From Brachionus plicatilis (lineage: Eukaryota > Rotifera > Eurotatoria > Ploima > Brachionidae), in assembly GCA_010279815.1 (NCBI GenBank), contig QEOQ01000508.1:4637939-4701938 (forward strand): DNA of 64,000 bases, read 5' to 3'. Positions 15,001-24,133 of the stretch are shown here, piece after piece (position 1 is the first letter of the stretch; every line of letters starts with the position of its first letter). A program made the position numbers and the translations under genes. Below the pieces are notes generated by a model that searched no databases, had not been told where the DNA came from, and saw only the letters and a list, made by a program, of their open reading frames with translations.

Positions 15001-18000
15001 CAGAATTCTAATTCTTTTTCAATCACAAAGCTATTAAATAATTTTTTTTAGTATCAATAATTCTAAACAGATGGTTGACAAGACTCCTTTCTGTGGTGAG
15101 ACCTTAAGGTGATGAATCCTGTGAATAATTCTTAGAGGTTTGCTGGTTAGTCAAAATTAAGCAAGATAAGCCAAGGGTAAGCAGGCTGACAAAAGATGGC
15201 ACATAAAATAGATGAATATGCATACACAGGGTTAGCTTTCTTGTTATGTCAACTAAACATGTTTTGAAATAGAAACTCACACGGCTCATCGTGCCGCAAA
15301 AGGGAGAACCTTTTGGCTGCATCTTTAGAACCCGCACTAGATAACTTTTCTTAAATTATTTCTTTAGAATATAACAAATAAAATGAAAAACAAATTTTTA
15401 TTTTTTTATGTAAATTACACAAAGTTTATTCCTTTTAAACCAAATATCTCTTTTTTTATTTTAAAATAATTAATAATGCTAACATGATGGTAGAAGAGAA
15501 ACTGCCGTGAATGACTTTTCTTAAATTATTAATAGAATATAATAAATAAAATAAAAAGAAATTTTATTATGCATTTTTTTGAAATATTAAAAGCTCATTT
15601 AACTATTGATAATAAATCAAGCCCCGAGTTGTTAGCTAGCCAAGCAGCCGTCGATAGTTAGTTTTAATCTAAAGCCATAAATTTCGTTCCTCCTCTATTA
15701 TTTGGCTAGTATAAATCAATAGCAATTACCATTAATTAGACACGGCTTGAGTCTAGAAAGCTTACTGAACAAAGCCAACTATCGAGCCTTGTTTAAAAAG
15801 CCATTAAAGTGTATGTCTAATAACAAAATGATTATCACCTTGGGCCCTTCTGAGCATTTACTCTTTAAAATCGATTTTTTAAACTTTTATTCCTAATCAT
15901 AAGCATGATCATAATCAGCATGTCTGAAATTAATCATTTTGAATTTAATCATATTTTCAAATATGCTTTTCTATATATTATGTAATAATCAATCCAAGTG
16001 CTAAATCCAAGGCTATTGTTTGTAGCTCAAATTTGATTTTCTGGCTACGAATTTAAAATGATTAGAAAACTGCCGGGAAGACTTTTAATTAAAAAAAGTT
16101 TGCAGGGTTCACTGCCAACTGATAATAACGAAAAACATTTTGATTCTTATTATTAACAAGCACGTGTAAACACGAAGCAATTTGTGATCAATCAATCAAA
16201 ATATATTTAAAATATATAAACTAGCTTCTTAGAAGAGTCTTCTTAAAGAGAGGTAATTAAAAAAATCGATAAATTTCAATTCATTAAACTAGCAATTTAA
16301 AGCATTTTAATAATACGAATAATTTTGTTGAAGATTTAAAAAATTAAATTCAAGAAATTGGTCATGCTCGAAAATATTTACCATTAACTTTTTTTGATTT
16401 TTTAATATTCATTATCTAAGTAGCAAAAAATAAATTTTTTCAAAATTAACTTTTATTTTCTGGCAAATAAAAAGTCTTCTTGTTTTATTTTTATTTTAAT
16501 ATTTTAAGACATTTTAATCATCATAAAAACCTTCTCAAAATTACTGGAAAAAAATCTTTTTCATTAATTAAATTTGACAAAATTGAGCTTTACAAACTTT
16601 GATGGTGAAACAAAAATTCGAAGAGAAAAAATTAATTTCAGTATTCAAGGAAGAGAAAAAAAATATCAATATTTGAGATATCTTTTTTTGCCTCTAAGTT
16701 TTATTCTAATTTAGAAATCTTTTAATTTAATTTTTTTTAAATGTCAAAATTCAGTCCCTGCTACAATTAGCTCTCAATTTGATCAAATAATCTTGAAATT
16801 GATGATTTTAATTTTTCAAAATATAACTTAAATATAATTAATTTAAAATGAAGAATTTAAAAAATTTAATTTGATAAAAAAAGACCAATTTTAAAATGCA
16901 ATTTTGAATGAAACATTGTTTGTTTTTTAATAATTTCAATTTTGTTTTGGAATATTCATATAAAAATTGATGACTTTAGGATAAATGAAAAAAATTTTAA
17001 AAATTTTGTAGACTATTAAAAATTGGGAGTCAATGTCTCGCAAACAGAAAGTCCTGGGCCTTGCCAAATCTTTTATAAATATAAAAATGCTTTCCGATTA
17101 TACAAGTTTTTCATTTAAGTTTAGGTTTAAAAAAAAAAGTAAAAAAAAAAGTAAAAAAAAAATGTCAATCAATTCAAGCCTTTAATTTTAATGTAATTTA
17201 AAAATTGTGCACTTACTTGAAAATATGAAATCAAAATCCAGACTAGACCAAGCGTTATTTTCGGGTTTCCGTAAAATATATCTTCACAATGAATATTAAC
17301 TAGCTTTAGCTTTAAACAAAAAAATGATGAATAGATAATTTTTAAAAAAGTGGTAATTTCATATTTTCCGGATCTAAAAGTTTTGTTTATTTTGTTTTTT
17401 CGTGGATCATTTATAAAGTTTTCTGGATTCGGGCTAGTCTGCATCAAAAGAGGTTAGATAAATATTAAGCCATAATTTGAATTTTAAAATATCTTCAAGA
17501 TAATTCAAACTAGAGTGAAAACTTGGCCAAATGTATCACTCTAAATCAATTGATTGAATAACAAAATTTAATCAAGATAATGGAATTTTAGACCCGGATG
17601 CATAGAAAAAAATTATTAATTTTACTTTATTGCTCTTCAAATAATCCAAGCATATTCGAATATTCTGCAATGAGTGAAACTTAGAGTTGCCTCTTTCTTT
17701 GGTCTTAAATAAAAATGATTAAACACATAAATCTGTCAATATCTTTTTTATTATACTTACAAATGTTTTTTTGGTTAATATTTGAAGTAGAAGTAGTAGA
17801 TTAGTGCCGTCTTTTAAATCTTCATATAAATCGTTTATATTGTTACCAATCTGAAAGCAAAAAATGAACAAAATTTTTTTCCTAGCAAAAATTTGAGCTT
17901 TTTCTTTTGACCTTTGTGGTAGAAAATAAACCATGGGATTTATGAGCATAGAGTGGTTTTGGAATTAAAGAAAAACAACAAAAGTCAGTCGATTGTTTTT

Positions 18001-19271
18001 GTGCGTTATCTTTACTTAAGATTGCCTCGTGTACATTTACACATAGATATGGCTATTTTTTCATTTTATTATTGTCGATAATATAAAATTTTCAAAAGCA
18101 TGCATAGATCATTTATTAGCTTGGGTTAATTGATTCCAAATCGATTTGATGTGAGCACGCTGTACAAGCGTTTGCAATTAACCCAGCTTTAAGATTTAGA
18201 TAGGCAGAATTAATGATTTTTGGTTGCTGAAAAAAAATTAAAAAAAATATTCGAAAGAAAATTGCTCTCGGAATATTACCGATAAATTAGCTTTAGAATT
18301 GTGAATCTATTCCCAGTTATAAGACTTCGAAAGAAGCTCTACATAAAAAAATGAATGTGGCTTACCTCATTTAAATATTTGTTAATCCATTTGGTAAATG
18401 TTTTCTTTTGCATTGCATCTCTTTCATCTTAAATCAATAAACAATGATGAGTTAGTTAATTTTTTTTTTTTTGTAGGCACATTATTAACTGTGTTACTTA
18501 ATACTTTATTTAAACTTTTATTTTATTTAATTAGACCAAAAATAGCTAAATTTCAAAAGAGAGATAAATTTATTTTAGGGCAATAATAAAGGCTTTCTAA
18601 AATGCTCAGATTTTTTCAATTAAATGATTCAATTCAGATCTAGCTAATTGGATCTAAATTCTCGCCTGATTTAGACTTACAAAATAGACAAAAAAAAACT
18701 CAATAATTTTTTTTTAAAGTCAATAATCCTCCTTTAAATAAATCTTTTTCCTCTCACTTGTTCCTTATTTCTAAGTACTTTAAAATTGAACCCTCAAAAA
18801 TTGCAGTTAATATAAACCAACTGAAAGAAAATCTTTAGAATAAACTAAATAGTAATGATGGTTTATCTGATTCAAGTTGGTTATGTCTTAGCAATTTAAA
18901 ATTTAAACATCACAGAATAATTTATTGAATTCTCTTAAATGAGCTAATTCGAAATAAATTCATAAATTTTGGTCCAAGTTCTCTTGCCTTCTAACATTCA
19001 AAATCGGTCATTTTTCTTCTTTATTTTTTTTTCTTTTCTTTTAATTTTTATTATTTTTAAATAAATTTTTTTTTTATTTGTAATTTTTTAATTTTTACTT
19101 CTTCTTATAGAAGGTTAATTCATCATTTAAATAAATAATTGGTCATGTTAACTCTTATCCATCCAGAATGAAAAATAACACGTTAACGGCCAAGATGGTT
19201 CATTTTTGACCCAAGCAGATAATAAAAATATTAATGTAAATTAATGTGATGAAAAGCGGCATCAAAAGAGA

Positions 19272-19344
<73 letters not shown>

Positions 19345-20752
19345 TACAGCAGGAGACCTGTGGAGCGAGACTAGATGTAGTTTCGCTATGGTAGCTATCT
19401 TTCTGTGAAAAAAAAAAAAATTAAAATTAAATTAAATATGCAATCCAGTCAAAAAAATTAGTTTTTTAAAAAAAATTTTTATTTAAAAATATGCTTGGGT
19501 CCTAATAAGTATATAGAGTCAAAAAAGACCCATTCAAGATCCAGTCACGCTTGGCTCACTTTTGATCCAATCTAGGACGGATAAGTATTTAATTTTTTAG
19601 CTGGCACTTTAAATTCGCCACATAAATCCAGCAAACTACTTTTTGTAAAACCAATGCGTGAGCATTTTTTTAGAATATGTATATTTAAGGTTTTATGTAT
19701 ATTGGTGGTATATTTAAGGTGACAGCTGATTCAATTTTTGACTTTTAGTAAAAAAAATTACTAATTTTTTTAATTTTTGATCTTTTTTTTTCTAAAATTC
19801 ACAATGCTCATTTTGTTAGTCCTATCAGCCCAAAATTTAGATCAAATTAGCTAGATCTAAATTGGACCTGGTTCGAATCGATTCATTCCTTAAAATTTCC
19901 TATCATCAATTTCTATTTAGTTGATACTGTGAATTTTAGATCAAAAATTAAAAAATTTAATTCCTTTCTTTCTCTAAGTCAAAAACTCGTTCTAGTAATT
20001 GAATCGGCCGGTGCTTTAAATGTACCACCTAAATCCAGCTTCTGTAAAGTACCTTTTGTTGATGCATTCAGAAGTCGGTATTTGGTGGTAGATTTATTGT
20101 GTCAGCTAAATCAATTTACAGAACCAATTTCGGACTTATAGAAAAAACTAGTTTAATTTTATAACTTTTGTTCTAAAAATTAGAATTGCTATCAAAATAG
20201 AAATTAAAAATTAAATTTTGATACTAATGAATCGATTCGAAGCCATCGAACATCGATAGCACTAGTAAATGGCTTCTTTATTTGAACAATTTTCCATCAA
20301 GTTAAAACCCTTAGAAAAAAATGAAAAAAAATTCATCTGAGATCTGGATTGTAATTGTTTTTAGATAAACCAGAGCTGATCAATTTAAATAAAGTGCTTG
20401 ATAGAAATCAATATTTACCTTGAGCAGAAAATATTTTGCGATCGAAGGAATCCAGTTTTAAATAATTTAAATTAAATTTTAGATTATTTTGTTGATAACG
20501 GTTTGAATTTAAATTTGTCGAGTCGTCGTCTTCTTTTGTTAAATTTAATTTATAACTAAATAAATGTTGTTCTTGATTTTCAAAAGAGCTTATATAATCA
20601 CTAGTATCGTCATTAAATTCGTCATTTAAATTGTTATGAATATCTTGCTCATTTTTCTTACTATTGAGTGAATTCAAATTTTTTAAATTAATTCCGTTTA
20701 GATGACCTCCCAGATCTGAAATCAGATTGAATCTAATCGACTTACAATTCAT
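1..20752 (-). CDS. DST/MACF1 (shot): Spectraplakin (DST/MACF1/Shot family), 5' half, multi-exon, runs off the left edge
   Basis: Giant cytolinker that binds F-actin through a tandem CH domain and links it to microtubules and junctions. Read from 20752 downwards, the exons encode a 111-residue N-terminal leader, CH1, CH2, a plakin domain of spectrin-like repeats interrupted by an SH3 domain, and further helical repeats. CH1 contains KKTFTKWINKYLN, INDLYEDLKDG and GNPKITLGLVW. CH2 contains LLEWCHQNLKGY and DFSSSWRDGKALIA and ends with HPDEKSIMTYV. The SH3 ends with VPSVCLAIPPP, matching the plectin/dystonin VPSVCF-PPP signature. Exon phases agree at every junction I checked. The C-terminal half (rod, EF hands, GAR) lies outside the window. 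The INDLYEDL motif plus the SH3-containing plakin domain argue against nesprin, alpha-actinin or beta-spectrin. Family assignment is firm; the exact ortholog is not. Confidence 0.93.
400..3645 (-). CDS. Spectraplakin exons downstream of the SH3 domain
   Basis: Short exons continue the helical region: 3461-3645 (begins DFESNDLKSFESELEKSF, phase 0), about 2053-2200 (LISLLEGSNVWITKLEERL), about 1830-2000 (SAKQRQNEIKQIRDLTEKI), about 1564-1760 (LGDIQHSLDLYEKAYKTE), about 1420-1510, about 640-760 and about 400-475. They match the end of the plakin domain in general character (heptad-like, charged), though I recognise no discrete motif. The gap between 2.2 and 3.46 kb and the pieces below 1.4 kb show no other coding signal. 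The gene continues past position 1. Confidence 0.7.
3704..4165 (-). CDS. Probable alternative first coding exon of the spectraplakin
   Basis: This ORF starts MWDPASDRFVSKPPQ and has an in-frame stop just upstream, so it is hard to use as an internal exon. It runs 154 codons to ENYIRN, then meets a GTGTGA donor in phase 0. The next exon (3645) also opens in phase 0 with DFESNDLK. The main plakin exon ending at 5695 is phase 0 too, so both could join the same acceptor. The 154 residues are basic and rich in Ser/Arg/Pro, with no recognised domain. An isoform from here would lack the actin-binding and most plakin sequence, as short dystonin isoforms with internal promoters do. Upstream, a T-rich tract and CAAG near 4191 could be a 5'UTR acceptor. 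Confidence 0.55.
4198..4223. repeat. (AAAT)n microsatellite, six units
   Basis: A short tetranucleotide tract. On the minus strand it is a TTTA-rich run directly upstream of CAAG, so it could act as a polypyrimidine-like tract for a 5'UTR acceptor of the alternative spectraplakin exon. Confidence 0.8.
5695..8325 (-). CDS. Spectraplakin plakin domain with SH3 insert, about seven exons
   Basis: Exons at about 7988-8325, 7842-7935, 7637-7788, 7220-7560, 6890-7170, 6745-6845, 6410-6680 and 5695-6357 encode helical, Glu/Lys/Leu-rich spectrin-like repeats. Recognisable plakin blocks include EEYSSICKSLMRWL, IFYLDQKEQIELNRDWS (compare MWLNEKEEEEVGFDWS of plectin) and LNEQHPAASH. The SH3 domain is split by an intron between NKCKFLVNYRRSQ and INLNKNEECTVEDNS and ends VPSVCLAIPPPDEE. 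The intron at 7936-7987 is 52 nt. Exact ends of exons given as 'about' were read by eye. Plakin domains dock on junctional and membrane partners. Confidence 0.87.
8379..8905 (-). CDS. Spectraplakin CH2 (second calponin-homology domain), three exons
   Basis: Exons 8745-8905, 8573-8688 and 8379-8488. The first opens in phase 0 with ISADGMQKDEMNAQQALLEW, directly continuing CH1's ISYFQ. The next carries RPDKISFNDSYLRSNLENL and FAFAENEFG-like text (TAFEFAENEFGVTKILDPE), and the last DVDTDHPDEKSIMTYVSML. These are the conserved CH2 blocks of plectin/dystonin. A linker (PTEIQLES) leads into the plakin domain. The donor after LDPE (AAG|GTTTTG) is weak, but the reading frame leaves little choice. Confidence 0.93.
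11178..12263 (-). CDS. Unknown 361-residue protein with N-myristoylation-type start, nested in the spectraplakin CH1-CH2 intron
   Basis: A long uninterrupted ORF begins MGNNLNRKSTSTFNCFN. Gly2 and Ser6-like spacing followed by Arg/Lys suggests a myristoylated, membrane-associated protein. The body is Ser/Asn/Lys-rich with an acidic segment (HEKDDYIDEIERQFGERP), a basic patch (DKRKRFSPSLIKKLI) and Ser-rich runs; no domain is recognised. Base composition is clearly richer in G+C than all flanking DNA, which supports real coding use. It lies on the same strand as the host gene, in the intron between CH1 and CH2. It may be an independent single-exon gene. Alternatively it may be an alternative 5' exon: CAG|GTTTAT after NDQQ is a phase-0 donor that would join CH2 (ISADGMQK), giving a CH2-only isoform like the myristoylated dystonin variant. 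Confidence 0.72.
   Translation of the reverse strand: MGNNLNRKSTSTFNCFNSKATNRRRQMKQSFSYDSASRHNFLSKMKNSFKSGPFSSHGRVPKSNTDQNFLVIDEPLTDANLNQIDELYTHEKDDYIDEIERQFGERPAARFQKSPAIYNIQSIENDDVKISDLMSNSTSYSFDKDNCCSNRTSRSSSSLTVHSDCSADKRKRFSPSLIKKLILKSLNNRPSCKSGDGECAVLAFSGVHGNQETLKFIDDSVSCVLRQSSSSIDSLSKSPSMSKSHTNLDASPQNSFFSFKILSDVNRKLNKIQHLKKKKSVRCSAGREQLCNDQQVYLNELNTIKLDFADNISVYTLFNTLDKRAPFASSENTTISTSVDLLDSRDYFFHNSFSSLSLLNS
14300..15560. repeat. Cluster of degenerate repeats sharing TTTTCTTAAATTATT
   Basis: The core TTTTCTTAAATTATT occurs near 14490, 14930, 15343 and 15518, with a decayed copy near 14335. Each is preceded by related text such as GCTTACATGATG or ACTCGCACTGGATAA and followed by AGAATATAATAAATAAAAT. 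Related pieces near 2470 (GCATGATGAATGAAAAGAAG) and 13030 suggest an interspersed family. Boundaries are unclear. Confidence 0.5.
17217..18427 (-). CDS. Spectraplakin CH1 (first calponin-homology domain), four exons
   Basis: Exons 18366-18427, 17761-17850, 17626-17703 and 17217-17309 have consistent GT/AG borders and phases. They encode in order QKKTFTKWINKYLNE, IGNNINDLYEDLKDG, ERGNSKFHSLQNIRICLDYL and LKLVNIHCEDI followed by GNPKITLGLVW. This is a complete type-1 CH domain of an actin-binding module. The introns here are about 515, 57 and 316 bases, longer than the 50-base introns seen elsewhere in the window. CH2 follows only after an intron of about 8.3 kb. Confidence 0.93.
19272..19343. 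repeat. (AAT)n microsatellite, 24 units
   Basis: An uninterrupted AAT tract. It directly abuts ACAGCAGGAGACCTGTGGAG, which is related to the sequence following a shorter AAT tract at 41202-41219. That arrangement suggests the microsatellite is the 3' tail (ATT on the minus strand) of a retroelement. Confidence 0.95.
19600..20180. repeat. Two diverged tandem copies of a ~170-bp unit
   Basis: The copies at about 19600-19800 and 20000-20180 share, in the same order and orientation, GCTGGCACTTTAAA / GCCGGTGCTTTAAA, ATAAATCCAGC / CTAAATCCAGC, TTGGTGGTA and GACAGCTGATTCAATTT / GTCAGCTAAATCAATTT. They are an old duplication or two copies of an interspersed repeat inside spectraplakin intron 1. Confidence 0.6.
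20419..20752 (-). CDS. First coding exon of the spectraplakin
   Basis: An ORF starting MNCKSIRFN encodes a low-complexity, Asn/Asp/Ser/Leu-rich leader of 111 residues and ends in FSAQ. A donor (CAAG|GTAAAT) follows, leaving phase 1. The leftover G joins the AT that opens the next exon (18427) to make the Asp of DERDAMQKKTF, exactly the sequence that precedes CH1 in spectraplakins. That phase match is the main reason to assign this ORF to the gene. The leader has no recognised domain. The ATG is the first in frame; the 5'UTR and promoter were not identified. Confidence 0.72.
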
Positions 20753-22286
20753 TTAATTTGTCTAAATAGAAAAAAAAATGACAAAATCAAACTTTAGACT
20801 GATAAGATAATAAAAATATTTGTGCGCAAAGGGAAAACATTTTTATTATTGCCTATAAGTCAACCGCTAAATGCAAATAAACACCAATTGTTGTTTATAC
20901 TAAACCAAAATGTCAAGGCATAGCGTTCACATTTAAAATAAAATTCATTTTTTTATTCTTTTTTACAAATATATACTAATATTAATTTTTTAATTTTTTA
21001 ATTTTTTAATATTAATTTTTTAATTATTTAGAAAAAATCTCAATTTAAAATTGAAACCTAGTATTTTTAAATAGATTTTTTGGTGAAATTTTCCTCTCAC
21101 TACTAAGAGCCATATTTTGAATGAATTTTAAAAATTTTAATTCATAGAACAAGTCAATAGAGATAAATTTTATATTTTAATCTAGAAAGAATTAACATTT
21201 TAAAAAGTAAACACGGCTACATTTCATTTTATCAATTGATAATAAGATTTTGTTTGAAATTAAAGTTAGAAATACAAACTTAGAATAAATGTCAAGGCAT
21301 ACAGCCGTAAAAAGGTTTCTAGAGTATGTTTGTTTACGAAAAAATCAACTTAAATGTTATATTTGAATAGGAGGTGGTTATTGATAGATGAAGCTGGTAT
21401 GGGCAAAAATTGAATTCAGTCAAAATTATTGACAGTTTTCAAAAATTTAAAAAAAGCCCAAAAATAAATCGCTTTAGACTACAAAAAAGTTCAGTCTACT
21501 TTGAAGATGAATCAAAATTTCATGAGCACAAATAATACAACTACTTAGGAGATTTAACTAGTGGATAACCTAATTGTTCTACTGGCTTTTTTATTTAAGA
21601 ACTTATTTAATTTAAAATTTTGTATCAAGAAAGCTTTAAGGTAAGTGATTTAAGACTCTTAAGTTGTTAAACTAGGTAACTAATATACTTGTAAAATTAA
21701 TCTAAAAAAATCCATTAAAACAAAAATTTCTAAATAATTGTATATTGTTTTAAAAATTAATCATCCCTCACATTCATTTGGCTATAAATAATCACAATAT
21801 TTGAATATTTTATTTCAATTTAATTCACATTCGAAAGCAAAAGGAGATTTAACAAAAAAATTAAATAAATGGCAAAAATTTTATTAAATCTTGTCACAAA
21901 ATTTTTTTAAATTTAGTTTAGTCCAATTTAATTATCATTGAATTTGACAAATAGAATTCAAACGCCTGGCATACCGCTTAATTTAATTTCAAATTTTTCG
22001 CTCCATTGATTACGATCTTGAATCAAATTAGAGCAGCCAATGTATAAAAAAATTTTTCTTTTATTTTTTAAATTAAAATCAAATTAAATTTAGACTCAAT
22101 TACGGACAGTGAATTAATGTGACTTAAGCCAAAATGTATGGGTTCGAAATTGAACAAAATTTGATTTTTTGTGCATTTTAAACAAAATTTAAATTTAAGG
22201 TCAATTAATAAGCAAATTAAGAAAATATACGATATTCTTTTTTATATTTTATTCAAAAAATTAAGCTAAAATCAAAATTTTTTGAC
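20753..22286. other. Intergenic, spectraplakin 5' side to SLC35B2 3' end
   Basis: AT-rich DNA with no ORF of note. It should contain the main spectraplakin promoter and 5'UTR. On the minus strand an AATAAA (plus TTTATT, 22248-22253) lies 34 bases past the SLC35B2 stop and is its likely polyadenylation signal. Confidence 0.5.
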
Positions 22287-23800
22287 TCAAAGCTTTTGAG
22301 TTTGGGTAGCTTTTTGCTTCTTTTGTCTATACTTAACATATTGTTGGAAAAATAAAGCAAAAAATATGAGAAAAATACCAATCAAGCTTTGAGCGGACAT
22401 CGAATGTTGAAAAATAATCGAAGAGAGAAAAATAGACAGTATTTGTCTAGTAGTCATCATTATGGAAAAAATCAAAGCTCCAAACTTTTGTATTGTGACA
22501 AATATAAAAATTTGTCCGATGGCACTAGTCACAGATAAGAGTACAATGTGATGGGTTATGTCTGCATGTTCTTTCATAAATTCAATTGTTTCTCCAATTT
22601 GTCCTTGGCTTGCCAAACTTATCAAAGTGTACAAACAGGAATAAAGATTTGTTATGAACATTAGTGATATACTAGACATTGAATATGACTTGAGCAAATT
22701 GTCTTGCCACGTGCTGGTAAAGCTATCGCTGACTAAGTATCCAAACAGGCATAGAAATCCAGGAAAAGTGGTTGATATTATTTGATTTGTTTGCTTTAGA
22801 TTATTGGTAGCGATGTCGCTGAACAAAAATATTCCAACGCCTATTAGAAAGACACTAAAGTACTCATGGACTTTGTAGGTTTTGTTGGAAACAATTTTGC
22901 CAGTAAGCATCACAAATACGCTTTTGCTTGATTTTGTAAGCAATTGACTAGTAAAGCTGACATATTTCAGAGATTCATACTGAAACCAACTGCTCAAAAC
23001 ATTGGATAGCGATGAATACGAGCAGAAGAATAAGGGAGCCCAGTTTTGCCAAGAAGCTATGCTTCGCACAAACTTTATTGATAGCTTAATAGGTCCCAAA
23101 GTGACAAAACGATGATGATTGGCAATCAGCATTATCAAAGAGCTCAAGACCAGTCCAGCAAAGCGGTTTGATAACACCAAAAATTGACTATTCTTGAAAT
23201 TTTCCGCATCTTTTTTGCTTTTAAACTTTGAATTAGCATTTTCGTAGCTGTATTTAATTATTCTTTCTTGCATTACACCCCAGATCAGAAAAGAAGCCTG
23301 AAGTCCTACAAAACAGGTGGTGAATAGAATTATCTTTTTGCCGCTAAAATCATCGCTTTCATTTTCCATGGGTATTTGAACATTTTTGTACTCATAAGTC
23401 TCCTGGGTAGGAAGAGTGCTGTCTGTTTGATCTGTTCCGCCAGTGCCAAATGTATACAAATTCAAAAACCTTTGCCAAAATGATTCATCACCTTAAAATC
23501 AATTTTAGTTTTTACAATTGATTTATTTATAATTTTTTTTCCATATAAACAAAAAAAATTTTTTACCAAATTAAAAAATAAAACCTTTTGCGGTCTAGTT
23601 AAAAAAAAAAAAAAAACTACACATAAATTCTATTTTAAATTAAAAATTTTACCTTTATTTTTTTTGTTAGGATATCGTTTGTATACTTTGTAAATAATTA
23701 GCAGAGGGAAAAATAATTTGAAATAATCGAAAAAATTCTCCAAAAATACAACGATCAAGTCGGTGGTTTTGGTTAAAGTTGTAGCGTCATCACCAAACAT
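22287..23800 (-). CDS. SLC35B2: 3'-phosphoadenosine-5'-phosphosulfate (PAPS) transporter 1, Golgi
   Basis: A multi-pass nucleotide-sugar-transporter-family protein that moves PAPS, the sulfate donor, into the Golgi lumen for sulfation of glycans and proteins. Two exons: 23654-23800 (start MFGDDATT; an upstream in-frame ATG at 23845 is possible) and 22287-23491, joined in phase 1 across a 161-base intron to read GDESFWQRFLNLYTFG. Diagnostic blocks match PAPST1: FVGLQASFLIWGVMQERI, SQFLVLSNRFAGL, SLSNVLSSWFQYESLKYVSF, DSFTSTWQDNLL, YSMSSISLMF and FGALIFSIMMTTRQ. About ten hydrophobic segments and a Lys/Gln-rich C-terminus (KYRQKKQKATQTQKL) are visible. Length (about 450 residues) is normal for the family. 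Orthologs are fly slalom and worm pst-1. Confidence 0.93.
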
Positions 23801-24133
23801 TTTTGCTTTTAAAATCTTCAAAGATGCTTTCTTTTTGACGAACAAATTTTCTTGTGTTTTTCATTAATTTTTTTGTTCTAAGTTTATGTCGACTGAAGTC
23901 TTGAAATTGAATTGAATAAAAAATTCTAAAAACGTTTTTGATAAAAATTGGAACTTTTCATATTTCATAAATTAATAGAATTTACAACAAAATAAATTAT
24001 AATTATTTTTATTTATATATATTGGTGAAACTATGGTAAAAGTATGTTTAAATTAAAAGTGAAAATAATAATTTTTTGACAAGAAATTTATTATTTAAAT
24101 AAAAAGCTTAAAAATATTTAAAGTGAAATGCGT

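Larger units (their letters stand above)
8906..17216 (-). other. 8.3-kb spectraplakin intron outside the nested ORF
   Basis: Apart from the ORF at 11178-12263, the intron is AT-rich non-coding DNA. At 10.4-10.85 kb the motif TTCTGCA/TGCAGAA recurs in both orientations. A GC-richer island at about 12.64-12.80 kb contains the hairpin AACAAGC/GCTTGTT (12755-12772) and lies about 0.5 kb upstream of the nested ORF, so it could be its promoter. At 14.3-15.6 kb there are degenerate repeats. At 15.60-15.85 kb another GC-richer island contains TATAAATC. I see no further exons. Confidence 0.55.
18428..20418 (-). other. Spectraplakin intron 1
   Basis: About 2 kb between the first coding exon and CH1. 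It contains the (AAT)n tract with the LINE-tail-like fragment at 19272-19385 and two diverged copies of a roughly 170-bp unit at about 19600-19800 and 20000-20180. No additional exon is visible; the small ORF at 19929-20141 lies inside the duplicated unit and is not convincing. Confidence 0.6.

Noticed and set aside
15104..15337. 77-codon minus-strand ORF with hydrophobic stretch
   Set aside because: No recognised family, lies in a repeat cluster and shows no splice context; treated as part of the insert.
19929..20141. 70-codon plus-strand ORF
   Set aside because: Falls inside one copy of a duplicated intronic unit whose sister copy is not open in the same frame.
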